A stretch of 64,000 nt of DNA from Clavelina lepadiformis (Eukaryota; Chordata; Ascidiacea; Aplousobranchia; Clavelinidae). The notes below the pieces were generated by a model. That model saw only the letters and a program-made list of their open reading frames with translations, did no database searches and was not told the origin of the DNA. The stretch lies in the NCBI RefSeq assembly GCF_947623445.1, contig NC_135240.1:24056001-24120000 (forward strand). The letters run 5' to 3'. Numbering within the stretch: the stretch's first letter is position 1; each line of letters starts with the position of its first letter. The position numbers and the translations under genes were made by a program. This document shows positions 24,201 through 35,800 of this stretch, piece by piece.

Positions 24201-27200
24201 TTACTGTTCCGCTGTACTTTTTCAGTACAGGTACTTCTGGAAAACATTACCGAATTTCTGTACCGAACTATACATGTTAAATAATTTTTAATACTAATTT
24301 TAGCATGTGTTGATCTTTTTTAATCTAATACATTTGCAAGCAATTAACATCACACATATGTTTTGACCTGGAGTAACCTTTACATGGAGCATAACTACAG
24401 TGAACAATGCATTTTCAGCAGCATATTTTACCCAAAAAGTACTGGTCCTGCAAGTACCGACCAAGTACCGAACTAGTTTTTTTAAATAGTACTCAATACC
24501 GGAAAATCGGTAGGCCTACATATTTTGCCAAGTAATGGTATTGTTACCGGCGGTACCGGTAATCAGTACTTTCAAAGTACCGATTGCCCACCTCTGGCTA
24601 TCTAGAATGTTGATTTATGCAAGGAAGGTTATAAGCCAGAAAATCAAAGTCGTAAAAAAGTCTATGTAGAAATAATTTCCTCTATACTAGACTCATCTCA
24701 GTAACTCATTGACACTGCCTGAAAAACTACCGGTAGCTTATAACTTTGCGAAGATTATGGCCGCAGACAGTTTTCCTAGATAAAGTAGGAAACAATTGTA
24801 TTTGGTTTGTGATAATATTGTGATAATAACCAAAATTAATATACAGATTATGTAGGATTTACAATTCTAATACTAATGTGTTGTTTTAGCAAAGAGTAAC
24901 ACGAGCCACAATCATTTCCTGTATTATTGTTGTGACGTAATATTTGTGCCTTTCTTGCACGCGTTCAGTTTGTCGAAAATAAGTTTGTTAGCGTAAAGCA
25001 GTACGAATTAACAAGTCTGGGAATAATCAGCAATCAGTAATTTAATGCAGTTGAATATAGCTAAGCCAAAATGCTATTACATTAACTGTTGAAGGAAGTG
25101 CTGTTGATGTGCCAATGTTCTGTCAATTTGTAATCGTATAACGAAGAAACAATATAACCAGTTTATACAATCAACAAATTTGTGCAAACTACTGAACAGT
25201 ACAACTTAAGATAAGCTCAGTGTTAAGTCAGACAACTCTGCTTGTCGGCTTCACAAGACAATCAGCTTTTAGCTGAACAATCGAGTCTAGGATTGATTAA
25301 GCAAACAACGACCTTGAGGCTCATTATATCGAAGACAATAAACATTCAGACAATCAAAGATTGTATTGGAGTGATTGGTACAGTCAAGTTCAACAACAAT
25401 AACCAATCATTCCATTACAGGTTCTAGAAGCGTTTAAAATTTTATTGTCGATTCGACATTAAGTAAAATGGAATACATGTAACTATAAGTAACTCACAAC
25501 CTAAACAAAAATTATATAGGTTTAAACCAAATATCAAGGACTGTATATAAGACGGCATTTAAGTTATTAAGTAATAGGAATCCATATTATATCGTAGCCA
25601 GCACTAAATCTGTTAGTAACTCAATCGCAATTGTGTAAATTGGAAGTTGTTGTTCCAGCAATATTTTTTAACCTTGCTTTGTTATGTTACTTTTTATGTT
25701 ACTTACTATGTTACTTCTTTGGTTTTCAGAATGGCGTCCGGTAATTCAGAAGACGATACTTCGCAAAAATGTTCTTACATCAGGCCAATCTCGTTCAAGC
25801 TCATCGAACGACCAATCGATATTACCCAAAGAAATCCCATCGGTTACACAACCTGAAATCGTGGATAGCGATTCGGGAGGTACTGTCGGACCTGAAGTCT
25901 TTTTTAAGTTTTTTGCGATAAAATTGGATGTCAGGTAATTTTGCCTCTGTTACTTTTATACAAATTTAGAAAACTTTCTTGAAAACGACACGAGTGTAGA
26001 AGACCATCACACAAATTCCACTACCAGTGAAGACCACGTCACGCCGCAACCTACTGATACGGATGAGGGAGCAGTAGAAAACAAACGAAGTAATTTTGTA
26101 GTGAGAATTTCTCCGGTAAAAATGTTTCAAACATGTACCGCTACTGCAATGTGTATTAGTTTTGCATCTACCTCTGGCTGGCTCATAATGAAGATTATTC
26201 GACAAACGCCGGAACGTCTTAATTGTGATAAGGTCAATGTGGTTTTCAGGACAGTTTTGATATTCAGAATCGCGTCCGATAATTCAGAAGAAGATACTTG
26301 TCATAAACGCTTTTAAATCAGGTCAATCTAATTCAAGTTCATCGAACAACGAGTCGATATTATCCAATCAGACCCTAACAATTAAAATTGAGTATCCAGT
26401 AAAGACGATGCTGACAATCTTTGCATTCTGCGGTTTTCTGACGGGCATTCTGATACTACTTGTCGGAGCAATGTGTGAGTGATATCGTTATAGGCTACTC
26501 TGAACTTTAACAAAGACTACACGTTTTTCACCATTCATTTATGGCATTTCACAGTCGTGCTTGAAGATCCTAAGCAGGCTAGCCTGCGTGCACAGATGGA
26601 ATATATTGAAAACGAAGTCGATTTAACTCTATTTAGGGGCGCTGTTCGAATTCAGTCCATAAAAGGACAAGCGGTTTCCTGGAATAGCACAGTCAAAATA
26701 TCTGACCTAAAAGAAGTCATTTCAGCGGTATAATTGTATTTCTTTAAAAAGAAACAAATAAACTTGGTAATTTAACGATAAGTTACTATATATGCTCCCG
26801 AAGACGGAAAGAGGGAAAATATGCTTTATGAAAATTCGTTAACTATTATTTATATGAAGTTAAACGCGGCCGTTTTAGATTCGAGGAGGATTTGAAGCGG
26901 AAGGTTTTTCAATTGCGTCCGTGGAATTTTTCCAACTTTCACCCGTTAACGTAACTGTCTATTCTTACTTAAACCACACTGTCACTTCATTAAACGCCCC
27001 AAAGTCGACAACAAACAACACTTTAAAAGTTAGTTTGTATCTTACTCGTTCATCATGTTGATAAATATACCCACGTTTCTTGATTGACAGATTGATTTTA
27101 CAGGCCAATGGGTGGCGCATGATCGTGCGGGCTACGCTTGAATGCACTGGGAAACCTTCAAAAAATGCAATCGGCCTAAGAGTGGGAGCGGTCGAAATTG

Positions 27201-30200
27201 GAATGATTCAGTTTATGTTAGACAACTATTTGGCTAACCAACGAATAGTAGCTCGAATGGAGGCAATCGAAGGTTAGCTTGTCAATATTTTAAACTAGTT
27301 TAAAGCGGAAACTGCTGGACGCGAGCAGCCAAACATCTCGCTCATAACTTTTTCCTGTTTGGAAAGTCTCTGCTTACTATATTCTTGTGTTAATACAAAA
27401 GCACAGCATGACGTATTATTACTATTCTATTAACTTTGCAGTTTCAGATGAGTTTAAAGAAGGTCTGAAAGTTGCACTAAGAGCCGTGCCGCGTCTCGCC
27501 AACATTAAAGTAGAAGAAAACCAGGATAGTAAGTTCAAGTCTCTTAGACCTATAGCTTGCTTGCGCTTTGAGACTATGATTTGCCAAAAAAACTTTTCTT
27601 TTTTCCACAGCCATCTTCATTGCATGTCACAAGAAAGGTGCAGACATGCCCCTGTCAAACATTTTAGTTCGATGTCCGCCAGACTGTCACGAGGCTAAAG
27701 TTTCCGAGATTATTGGCACCCATTCCTATCACATCCAATCCTCAGTCTGCCTAGCAGCCACCCATAATCACGTGATACAAGTAATTGCATTGGTTGTCAA
27801 ATAAGAACGCTCTGGATAGTGGAAATTGACCAATGTATTTCACCTGTCCTATAGCCCAGTGCATTTCAGTACAGCGCAGTTTAAAATCGTAGTGAATTGG
27901 AAGAATGGTCCTTTTATTTAGGCCATGCTTGGTGTTAAACTTAATCAAGCGTAATAAATTATTCAATATATGCCGTCCTCATAAAAGCTTTTGGCCCAGT
28001 AAAACGTTTCGGTTGGACATAACTGGGCTAAATCTTTGGCGTTATTTTCAAAGCTTCAAAACGGCGGAGTGGTGGAATACCTTGAAAGTGGAACCGGCTT
28101 TGTCTTTGAAGGGATTCCTTCAAACGGTGTCAACTCAACAAGCAGAGAAGAATTCAGCCGCCAATTTATAGTTAAAAGTAAAGTTCCTGTTTTTGCTATT
28201 CAGCTTTACAAGAGATACCATATAGTTGCATGTGAGACATGACGTTTTTAAAGCCAGCAAAACCAGGATCCACACAAAAACATTTTGTCGGCTTATACTA
28301 CATTTGTTTTAGTTAACTTAGTTCTTTCACTCGCTCTCACACTGGGCTAAGTTATCCTGGCGAGAATCTTTCTGTGCTGGATCTAGCTCGTAAGGTAGAA
28401 AATCATTAATTTTTTTATTTTTGGCGGCCGTAATTTCAGCTAAACATTTTCTTCATAGAACCAGGGTCCTCCTGGGCTATCCCGGACCCAACTGTAACTC
28501 CTACCACGACATTGAAACCGCTTCAGGAACCAACGCTAATTTTAATGGAAAGTGAGCATAGAGACACATGAATATCATATAATTTTAACAAAAAATATTT
28601 TGACGTTATCTTGTCCTGACTTCTGTATAGTTGCTTTCATGTTACTGGAATTGGATGGACAAAAAGTAAGCTTTTCCATGCTCACAGTAAGACATGTGAA
28701 CAACCTTGTTGTGGAAGCAATAACAATAAAAGTAAGTTTGCTTTTCTCTAACAATAGGCTGCACTGCCATGTTTTGTCGTGGGCTCCACCACTCAGGTTA
28801 AATCCTTTCTTATTTATTTACTCGTTGTATTCAAAGTTCAAAGCAGCTTTGCAAGCAATTGGTTTTGATATTGTCTTGATAAAAGTGGCTAACTTGTCGC
28901 CCTCTCTGCTCAATGTTGCCTCCGTAAAAGTCAAGTTGCATGTCTACGGGGGATTTATGGCCAACGCCTGGGTAGGTTTGGTATAAGTGGTAACGTTCAA
29001 TCGAAAGACTCGGAACTACTCACAATCTGCTTGTTAGTATAGGCAATGTTCCCTTACAAACCGTGGAAAAACGCTGACGTTGATCGCTTGGAGGAAAAAG
29101 TAACGGAATTTCTTGGTCGAATTCACACTGTGGACTTCGAAATTAAACGTAGATAAAGTATCCTGTTTGTAAAGAGTTAATAAAGGACGAGTGACAGGCT
29201 GACAGCGATTTTACAGCTTTGTTTGTGCTTTGCAGTGAACCTAAACTTTGTGAGTCAACTTGAAATTACTCCAAGTACGACACAAGCTCCAATAACAAAG
29301 TATACTTCAAAATGCGGGTACGCTACGTGAAGTCTTGTTTTATTACTGGATAGGTCTAAAAGTTAATAGCATACTACCGTTTCTTTTCGTAATTAAAAAT
29401 AGTTAAATAGTAAATAATTTTTGCAACGTAGATGCGGAGATGTTTTCTTCATACAAATTAATGATTCTCCTGAAAAGACAAAAATCCTTTCCATCTACAA
29501 ATCATTGTTAAACGCCTTTACATTTGACCAGGTTGGAAAAAGTTTAAGTTAAGCAGCACGTTGCACGTTTAAGCTATATCGTCATCTAGATCTTTTAACT
29601 CATAACATTTCAGACAAGCATCATAGCTTAAATAAACCTAGACACATTGCTCAAATTTCTGAAACACAGGCGAGACTGCAGTGCGTTCCACTGCAGGTTA
29701 CGCAGACAACAACGAGCTCTACGTTATTAACTTGATATTTTATCTAAATATTTGACAAGTTTTAAATGCCTTGTAAAACGCGTTAATTTTATAGCCATAA
29801 GCATAAACTGTTGGAAGCAGAAACCTATGCAAGTCATCAAAGTAGTTTACCATAAAATAGACATCTTTGTTATTTTGCAAAATTTTTCTGCTTGAAGAAG
29901 TTCGGTTAAAGTTTGTTGAGTTATAAAAAGCTGTCTGACGTAAAACGTGTTTTTCAGTTAGAACTTGGCTTGGGCTTAGCTCTAGATGGAACCATCATCA
30001 CAAGAGTTGGACAAGATTTAGCAAAGGAAACGTTGAGGAGACTCGAAGAGGAACTGAACTTGCCAGAGCGTAACGAAATAAGCCTTTGGCGCCTCCTCGT
30101 GGTAGGACTTTTAAACATTTTTATAGAGCAGTAACTTCAAACACTTGTCGTTCTATGTATTCGCTTGCAGGATCTTGAGTCCGAGTCATCGTTTTTAATG

Positions 30201-32695
30201 CAAGGAATCGGAAAGAGGAAAAAACTTTTAATAATTTCGTCATCTTATGTATTTGGTGCGGATGCCAAAAATATCGAAATTTATCTCAATCGGATAAAAG
30301 ATAGAGGCGTATCAATTGCCTACGTGGGATATGAATGGGATCAGAAGTTACTTCAAGCGTCAGTTACTGCCCATGTTTTGCTAAAATATACCTAGTTCTG
30401 CAACTGACGTCTTGCATTTAGTCGCTTTTATTTGACAATACGTTAATCAAATTAATTCATGCTCTCTATGACAGGGTATATTACCCATTAAAGTTCGCGT
30501 CCAAACCATCTTCTGATTTCGTCTTCCACGTTGACAACTTAAATTACTTTAATCGGTTAGCAAAGTTTATGGGCAACGTTATCAGGTACCATCACATACA
30601 CTTTTCGTTTATAAGGTTTAAATATTTTGTCTTTTTAACTTTTAAATGTGACTTATACAGAACTATATTTTGTTTACCATTCAACTCAAGTGCTAAGTGC
30701 TTGGGTGATTTTTTTTATATGAACTTTACGAGTTTCGGTTATTTTTACGCATTCTATATGATCATGTTTATTTGATGTTTATTATGTATAAGGCGGTATG
30801 TGTGCGAGTCACCGCCAACAACATGCGAAGATCTACATTTTGCCATTCCACCGCCAAGTATGTAATTTTCTTAACTGTCTGTAAAACTCCGGATTTTTTG
30901 CTGGTGAAACACCTTTACTAGGCTTTAGCTCTTACCTTAAACATAGCCTGAGCGATTTACGTTTATTGGCATTGATGAAGCTACATATCTTGTTATCCCC
31001 AGTAAACATGCAATACAATTTTTCCGTGGATGGCTCCCGAAACAGTTATACCAAAGGAATCCCAGTCGGCACTGGGCTCAAAGAATACACCTCTGAAGCA
31101 GGTGATAACTTGTCTCGATACGATTTATGCTCCCTAATAAGTTTAAATGAATTGGATATCACCAGAATTTTTGTATTTCCAGGCTCCTCTTATAACGGAG
31201 TTGATCTGCCGGCGACCCAAACTTTCCGCAAAACAGAACCCGACAAAGATCAGGCTTTTTATCGGCGAGATCGATGTGGACAGCAAGCTAATCAACCCTC
31301 CTTTCCATCCGGTCGAATCGTTGGTAAAACTATGACGCAATAGTCAACGCAAGTATTATACGTCATTCAAAGCATGTTTTTGTTGCAGGTGGCTCGGAAG
31401 CTTTGCCTCATTCTTGGCCATGGGCAATCAGCATTAATTACGTAAAGATGCAAAACGGGCGGTACAATTATAACTTCTGGAAATGCGGAGGGTCAGTTAT
31501 TGACAAAAGGTGGATATTAACCGCAGCCCACTGCTTCGCTAATGGAAATACGCTGGAGTGAGTACAAAATAAGATTTACTAATATTGGAAACATCAATTT
31601 GGAAAGGACATACTTAGGACAACAATGTTAACATTGTTAATTAAAAACCTGAGAAGTGGTTTTATACTTTTGCTGGTTGTAGGAAAGAAAGCAAATATCA
31701 GGTAGCCATAGGAATTCACGACCAGAGAGATATGAACGGATTATACGGTAACATTTACAAGATTGATCGCATCGTCCACCATCCCCAATACGACGATTAT
31801 AGAAATAAGTTTGACATAGCTCTGCTTTACCTTGACGTACGTATAGGCTAATTACTGAATAATTACTTTATGTAAGTTTTTTAAATTACTTTATTAAATC
31901 ATGTTAACAGCAAAGCCCCGGTAAGGCTTGTTTTACAAATACATGTTCAATGCAGCGCGATATTCAATACCGTCGGGAGGTGGCGCCAGTGTGCCTTCCA
32001 AACGCAGACGTCATACCAGCAACCGCGAGAGAATGCTGGGTCGTCGGTTGGGGATATACCAGCAACTCGGGCAAGTTTTTTTTTGAGTTGCAAATAGCTA
32101 GAGCCTGACATAAGAATATTTTCGTTGATTTGCCGACTAAACCTACGAAATTTTATGCTATCGTTCATGCCGTTATATGCGGTTGTTTTTTTCATATATT
32201 TTATGCGGTGTTTCCTTTGAACGTGCAGCTGATACAGACCGCTATAAACTCAAGCAAGCCGTACAGCGCATTGAGAGCCCAACGAAATGTCAATCGGTCT
32301 ACAAGCGATATTATTACGATCCAAATTACAACTTGTGCTCGAAAAGGTCAACAACCAGCAACGTTAACATGCAGTGCAGGGTAAGAAATAAGTTTATTTA
32401 CACAACATCACCTGCAGACATCTGTTGTGTGCCTGCTAGTTTTTCAAATAGACTTAAGTCTATAAATATAACTAAATATTTGCCTATTACACAATAGGGG
32501 GACTCCGGTGGGCCACTGGTGTGCCGGGAAAATGGCAGGTGGGTGCAATACGGGATATCTAATTTTGGACCGAAAATGTGTGAGTCGGGTGGTGAGAGTG
32601 GATATTTTCTGGTTTCGTCTGCCATGCAGTGGATATGTTGTTACGTAAAATTATCGCCATGTACTTTCGTCAAATGCAATTACAGCGATATATGA
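21216..32695 (+). CDS. Type II membrane mosaic serine protease (LCCL, VWA-like, chymotrypsin fold)
   Basis: 29 exons, all phases consistent, predict 1,349 residues: 21216-21285, 22278-22397, 23737-23886, 23953-24078, 25730-25879, 25970-26089, 26268-26474, 26555-26727, 26879-27028, 27104-27272, 27442-27528, 27611-27780, 28054-28177, 28459-28551, 28631-28731, 28837-28971, 29043-29148, 29236-29317, 29432-29531, 29958-30101, 30171-30358, 30475-30585, 30793-30857, 31003-31323, 31389-31557, 31683-31836, 31956-32070, 32229-32380, 32498-32695. Order: acidic serine-rich cytoplasmic tail of repeated modules (1-290), membrane anchor FAFCGFLTGILILLVGAMFV, an unnamed domain, LCCL (VRCPPDCHEAKVSEIIGTHS, about 515-605), a second unnamed domain, VWA-like domain (about 777-960), linker, protease. 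Activation site SGR/IVGG with a linking CG cysteine; triad TAAHC, FDIALL, GDSGGP all present. Residue 189 is Met, so trypsin specificity is unlikely. Role unknown. The cytoplasmic module exons are the least certain part. Confidence 0.85.
21457..21984. mobile_element. Foldback element, copy 1
   Basis: The ends form inverted repeats: TATGGTTAGACATACGTGTC at the left and its near complement at the right. The interior consists of degenerate units of the type TTGTGAACCCGTACGCAA and TTCGCAATTTACGAACGCG in both orientations. Short AAGAA words flank both ends, a possible imperfect target duplication. A shorter, inverted relative lies at 40793-41070. It is in the first intron of the protease gene. Confidence 0.75.
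22154..22190 (+). pseudogene. Relic of module A exon
   Basis: This stretch, encoding LEITDSEYSDFE before a donor-like GAAG/GTTCTG, aligns with the 3' end of the two module A exons at 23737 and 25730 (PEIMDRDLRG, PEIVDSDSGG). The following intron also matches (CCTGAAGTAACTATTTT). The upstream part is not recognisable and no acceptor gives the right phase, so I read it as a decayed exon copy. Confidence 0.5.
22577..23322. mobile_element. Degenerate TACCGG-rich hAT-type element with internal insertion
   Basis: The left end CAAAGGTTGGCAGT and the complement of the right end, CAGAAATCGGCAGT, resemble the ends of the elements at 14454 and 24172; subterminal TACCGGTACTT words are shared. I see no target duplication. 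The middle (about 22800-23100) is unrelated sequence containing ATTCATATAGCGCCCTTATC, probably another repeat inserted later. Confidence 0.65.
24172..24596. mobile_element. TACCGG-rich hAT-type MITE
   Basis: A 425-bp element with ends CATAGGTGGGCA and TGCCCACCTCTG (complement CAGAGGTGGGCA). The 8-bp flanks ACTATCTA and GCTATCTA differ at one base. The body is dense in GGTACCGGTA and AAAGTACCG words. It lies between modules B2 and A2 of the protease gene and is missing from the parallel B1-A1 intron at the matching site. Confidence 0.88.
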
Positions 32696-32848
32696 ACCAT
32701 TGTCTGCTCTGTTCAATTAGTAAAACCCTTGAATTGTAATTTACAGAGGCAACTTGGGCTAACGTTATTGCAAAAATCACCTTCTTTGTACTTCACAGTT
32801 TAAAATGTACAACGTATTTTCTCTGGAACTGTATAGTTCATGCTCCAG

Positions 32849-35800
32849 TCATGATTCAGGCCGGGCAAACGCAAGTACGCTTCTGCTTGCGCGGCCCGCA
32901 AAGCCGGCCGTTAAACCTTGCGCGACTCCTTCGTTTTCGTGTGCGAATTTGGAGACCATGATGTCGTCTTTTGGTGCAGTTACATTTTGACCATTTACTC
33001 CATGTGGAGAGCAAGCAATTTCGAGCTAAAAATAGGAAGTAAAAAGTTTATGACTTCAAATGTTACCCTACACTTGCTTAGGTGAAACATAGTCGTCGGC
33101 AAGAAATTTAGCAAACTTTAAGAAACATTTAAAACACACTGACACTTTTGAAGGTGAAACACCCGTCCTTCACAGTTCATATTGTCTGCTTTGCCTAAGC
33201 ACTTACGACACTTAAGCGTCGCGGGTTTGCAGCGTTTCCTTTGAGCTAGCTGGGGAACCTCACACGCAGAAAGGGGCGCAAAAGGTGAACGTAGAAGCTG
33301 GCGTGTTCTCGTTGCCACGCCTCGTCTTCCGCATGTCACTGAGCAAGATCCCCATGGTTGCCATGACGACACTTCACAGATTTCGGACCTCGAAGTATCT
33401 TTTAAAGATTAGCTAATTCTTATAATTGTCAATTTAATGTTATTTCGTTAGTGAGATTATAATAGTCATAAAAGAGTAGTTCGCAAACGGTTTAAATTTG
33501 TGTTCTTAAGTCCTACTTGTGCCTCTACTGCACTCGGTCGAGCTACAGTTCCTCCGTTCCATCATAAACGGTTTACAATATCTGTCTGGTGGCGCGATCT
33601 TTAGAGCTCTGTCAGTCAAACCAAAAAGTAGGTAGGTTACCAAAAGCGAGGCAGCTATAGCGATTTATTACAGCCAGTATAACGTTCTCACCTTTTTCGG
33701 AAAGTCTCACAAGTTGAGCTGCATGGCATCCACTGCGTCCACTCAGTGTATGTGCACTGCGTGGCCACCGGCGAAACGTCACACGACACCATGCATCGAT
33801 TTTTCTCCATCTCAAATTCTAAGCAGTTTTCGGCGCTGACTGTTCGATTGAGGAACCTTTTTCGCAGTGTCTCACCTGCAGTGTTAATATAATAGAATTG
33901 AAATAAATTTCCTTGTCAATACGTATATAATTTAGAGTTTCATTTGCTGTACCACAGCACTATAGACAAAGCACAACACTGCAGAGAAGGCGTTGATAAA
34001 TTCTTCTGGTTTCCAGCAATTAAAATTGCCTATATGCGTCCTATGTGTAACTAGGAACATTATATCAATTGCTTGGAACCTTTTCCACAGGTCACTGAGC
34101 ATGGCATCCAAGCGCTCCACGGGAGAAACGTGCAATCACTAATTTGTTGAACGTCACAAGGACCATTGTGACAAGCAGATCGTTGCATGACAAATCCTTG
34201 ACAGGCGTTTCCGTCACTTGAACCTGTAACAAAGATGCCATGACTTATCCTTCGTTTCTAACGAAACTTGGCGTATAATTACACTGTGTGGCTATAAACG
34301 CTCTATGAGTTTAATATGGGAGTGCAGTATGTCCTAAAAATAATATTTGGGTAAATTTACTTAAAAAAAACTCAGGCTAATTCTGGTGTACCTATCAAAA
34401 ATTTTTTTCGCAAGGTAGAGCCCACACCACAAGATTCAGAACACGGCATCCATTCAGACCAGTCACCGTACTGGCAGCTTTCCACGCAAGACGACGACGT
34501 CATGCATTTACTATTTTCCATTTGGAAGCCCTTACAAGTCGACGAAGCGGCGCTTCTAAGTAGGACTCTTTTCCGGAAAGTCTGACCCGGTCCGCAAGTT
34601 ACCGGACAGTGTGTCCAGTCCGACCAAGGCGAATACTGGCAACCACGCATCTCCACTGTCTCTATGGGTAAGCAAGAGAGAAGAATCAGTTGCTGTTGAT
34701 GGAAGAAAAATGTTAGGTTTATGCCTCCATGATGACGTCATACCTTCATCACAAAGCATTGACCTCAGGCATTGAGTTGTTTGCGTCATCGGTTCCGAGC
34801 AGTTTCCGTTGTCGCTTTCAATCGACCTTTTAATAAATCACTTGCAACTTTGTATATTTTGATTTTATTTAAATTGAAGTTTTTTTAAATAGCAACAAGT
34901 GGTCTTCCCAATTTTACCTTTTCCGTATTGTTTGGCCAAAACCACACGTGACTGGACATGGCATCCATTCCGACCATTTTGAATAACTGCAGCCGCATGG
35001 GGGCAGGTTGCACTTCAACATTTCTAAAAATGAATGGAAGAACGTGTTCTGCTTTTTGTGTATGAAAACTCTACAAGTTGTACTGAAAAGTAAGCCAGGA
35101 AATTAACAAAAATCGCAAAAGCTTTACCTTTTAAAGGGTCGTGGCAGTTTCGCTCCTCTGATGGCCATTTAAGCAAACGGGTCCTGATTCTAAGAGAGGC
35201 GCCACAAGTGAGGCCACAAGCTGACCACGTTGTCCAATCTACAAAAGCCTCCGATAGATTGATGAATCTACGCTGTTCAAAAATTTAAAAGATCTATAGA
35301 AAGTGACGTCACCAACCTGAATAGAGACATATCGTTGCGTCATTGCCGCCTTCACACTCGTCACTGCCCTGGCATATCTCTTTCTCCATTGACGCCTCGC
35401 AGGGACTCGAATCCGGTTGAAATTTTACCATCCTCGTTCGGATCTAATACGTGTTTAACGGTAAACTAAGCGCTCGTGTCAACAACAATGCCATACCAGC
35501 CCCTCTTTCTTACTTTGATTCCCCAGCCACAGGTCACTCCACACTCAGACCAATTACTCCATTCCGCGTACATACATGGCTGAGGTACGGCGTTGCCCGA
35601 ACTTATAGGCGTTACAATGACGTCAGCATTATCTTCAGGCACCATTTCGCTGTCTCCACACTGATCGTCCTGCAAAATATGGAGTATTTCTTGTGATGTC
35701 GATGTTTTCAAAATTCCGTTGGTATACGGAGTAATGGAGATACTGATACTGCGGCCATACGGAGATACTGAGTCTCCGAATGACGATCCTTGCCACTGGA

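Larger units (their letters stand above)
22278..26474 (+). repeat. Tandem duplication of two-exon cassette in protease gene
   Basis: Module B exons (22278-22397, 23953-24078, 25970-26089) share FLENDTSIEDH-like starts and TTSEDHVTPQPTDTDE. Module A exons (23737-23886, 25730-25879, and the start of 26268-26474) share KILRKNVLKSGQS and SSNDQSILP. Introns between them are also similar, so whole genomic segments were duplicated. Every module exon is bounded by phase 1 introns. The last A copy continues into the membrane anchor. Confidence 0.8.

Noticed and set aside
23737-25856. Alternative frame of module A exons beginning with ATG (MASGNSEDDTSQ, MASNNSKENTSQ)
   Set aside because: It ends in stops in every copy, while the other frame is open in all three and runs into the membrane segment.
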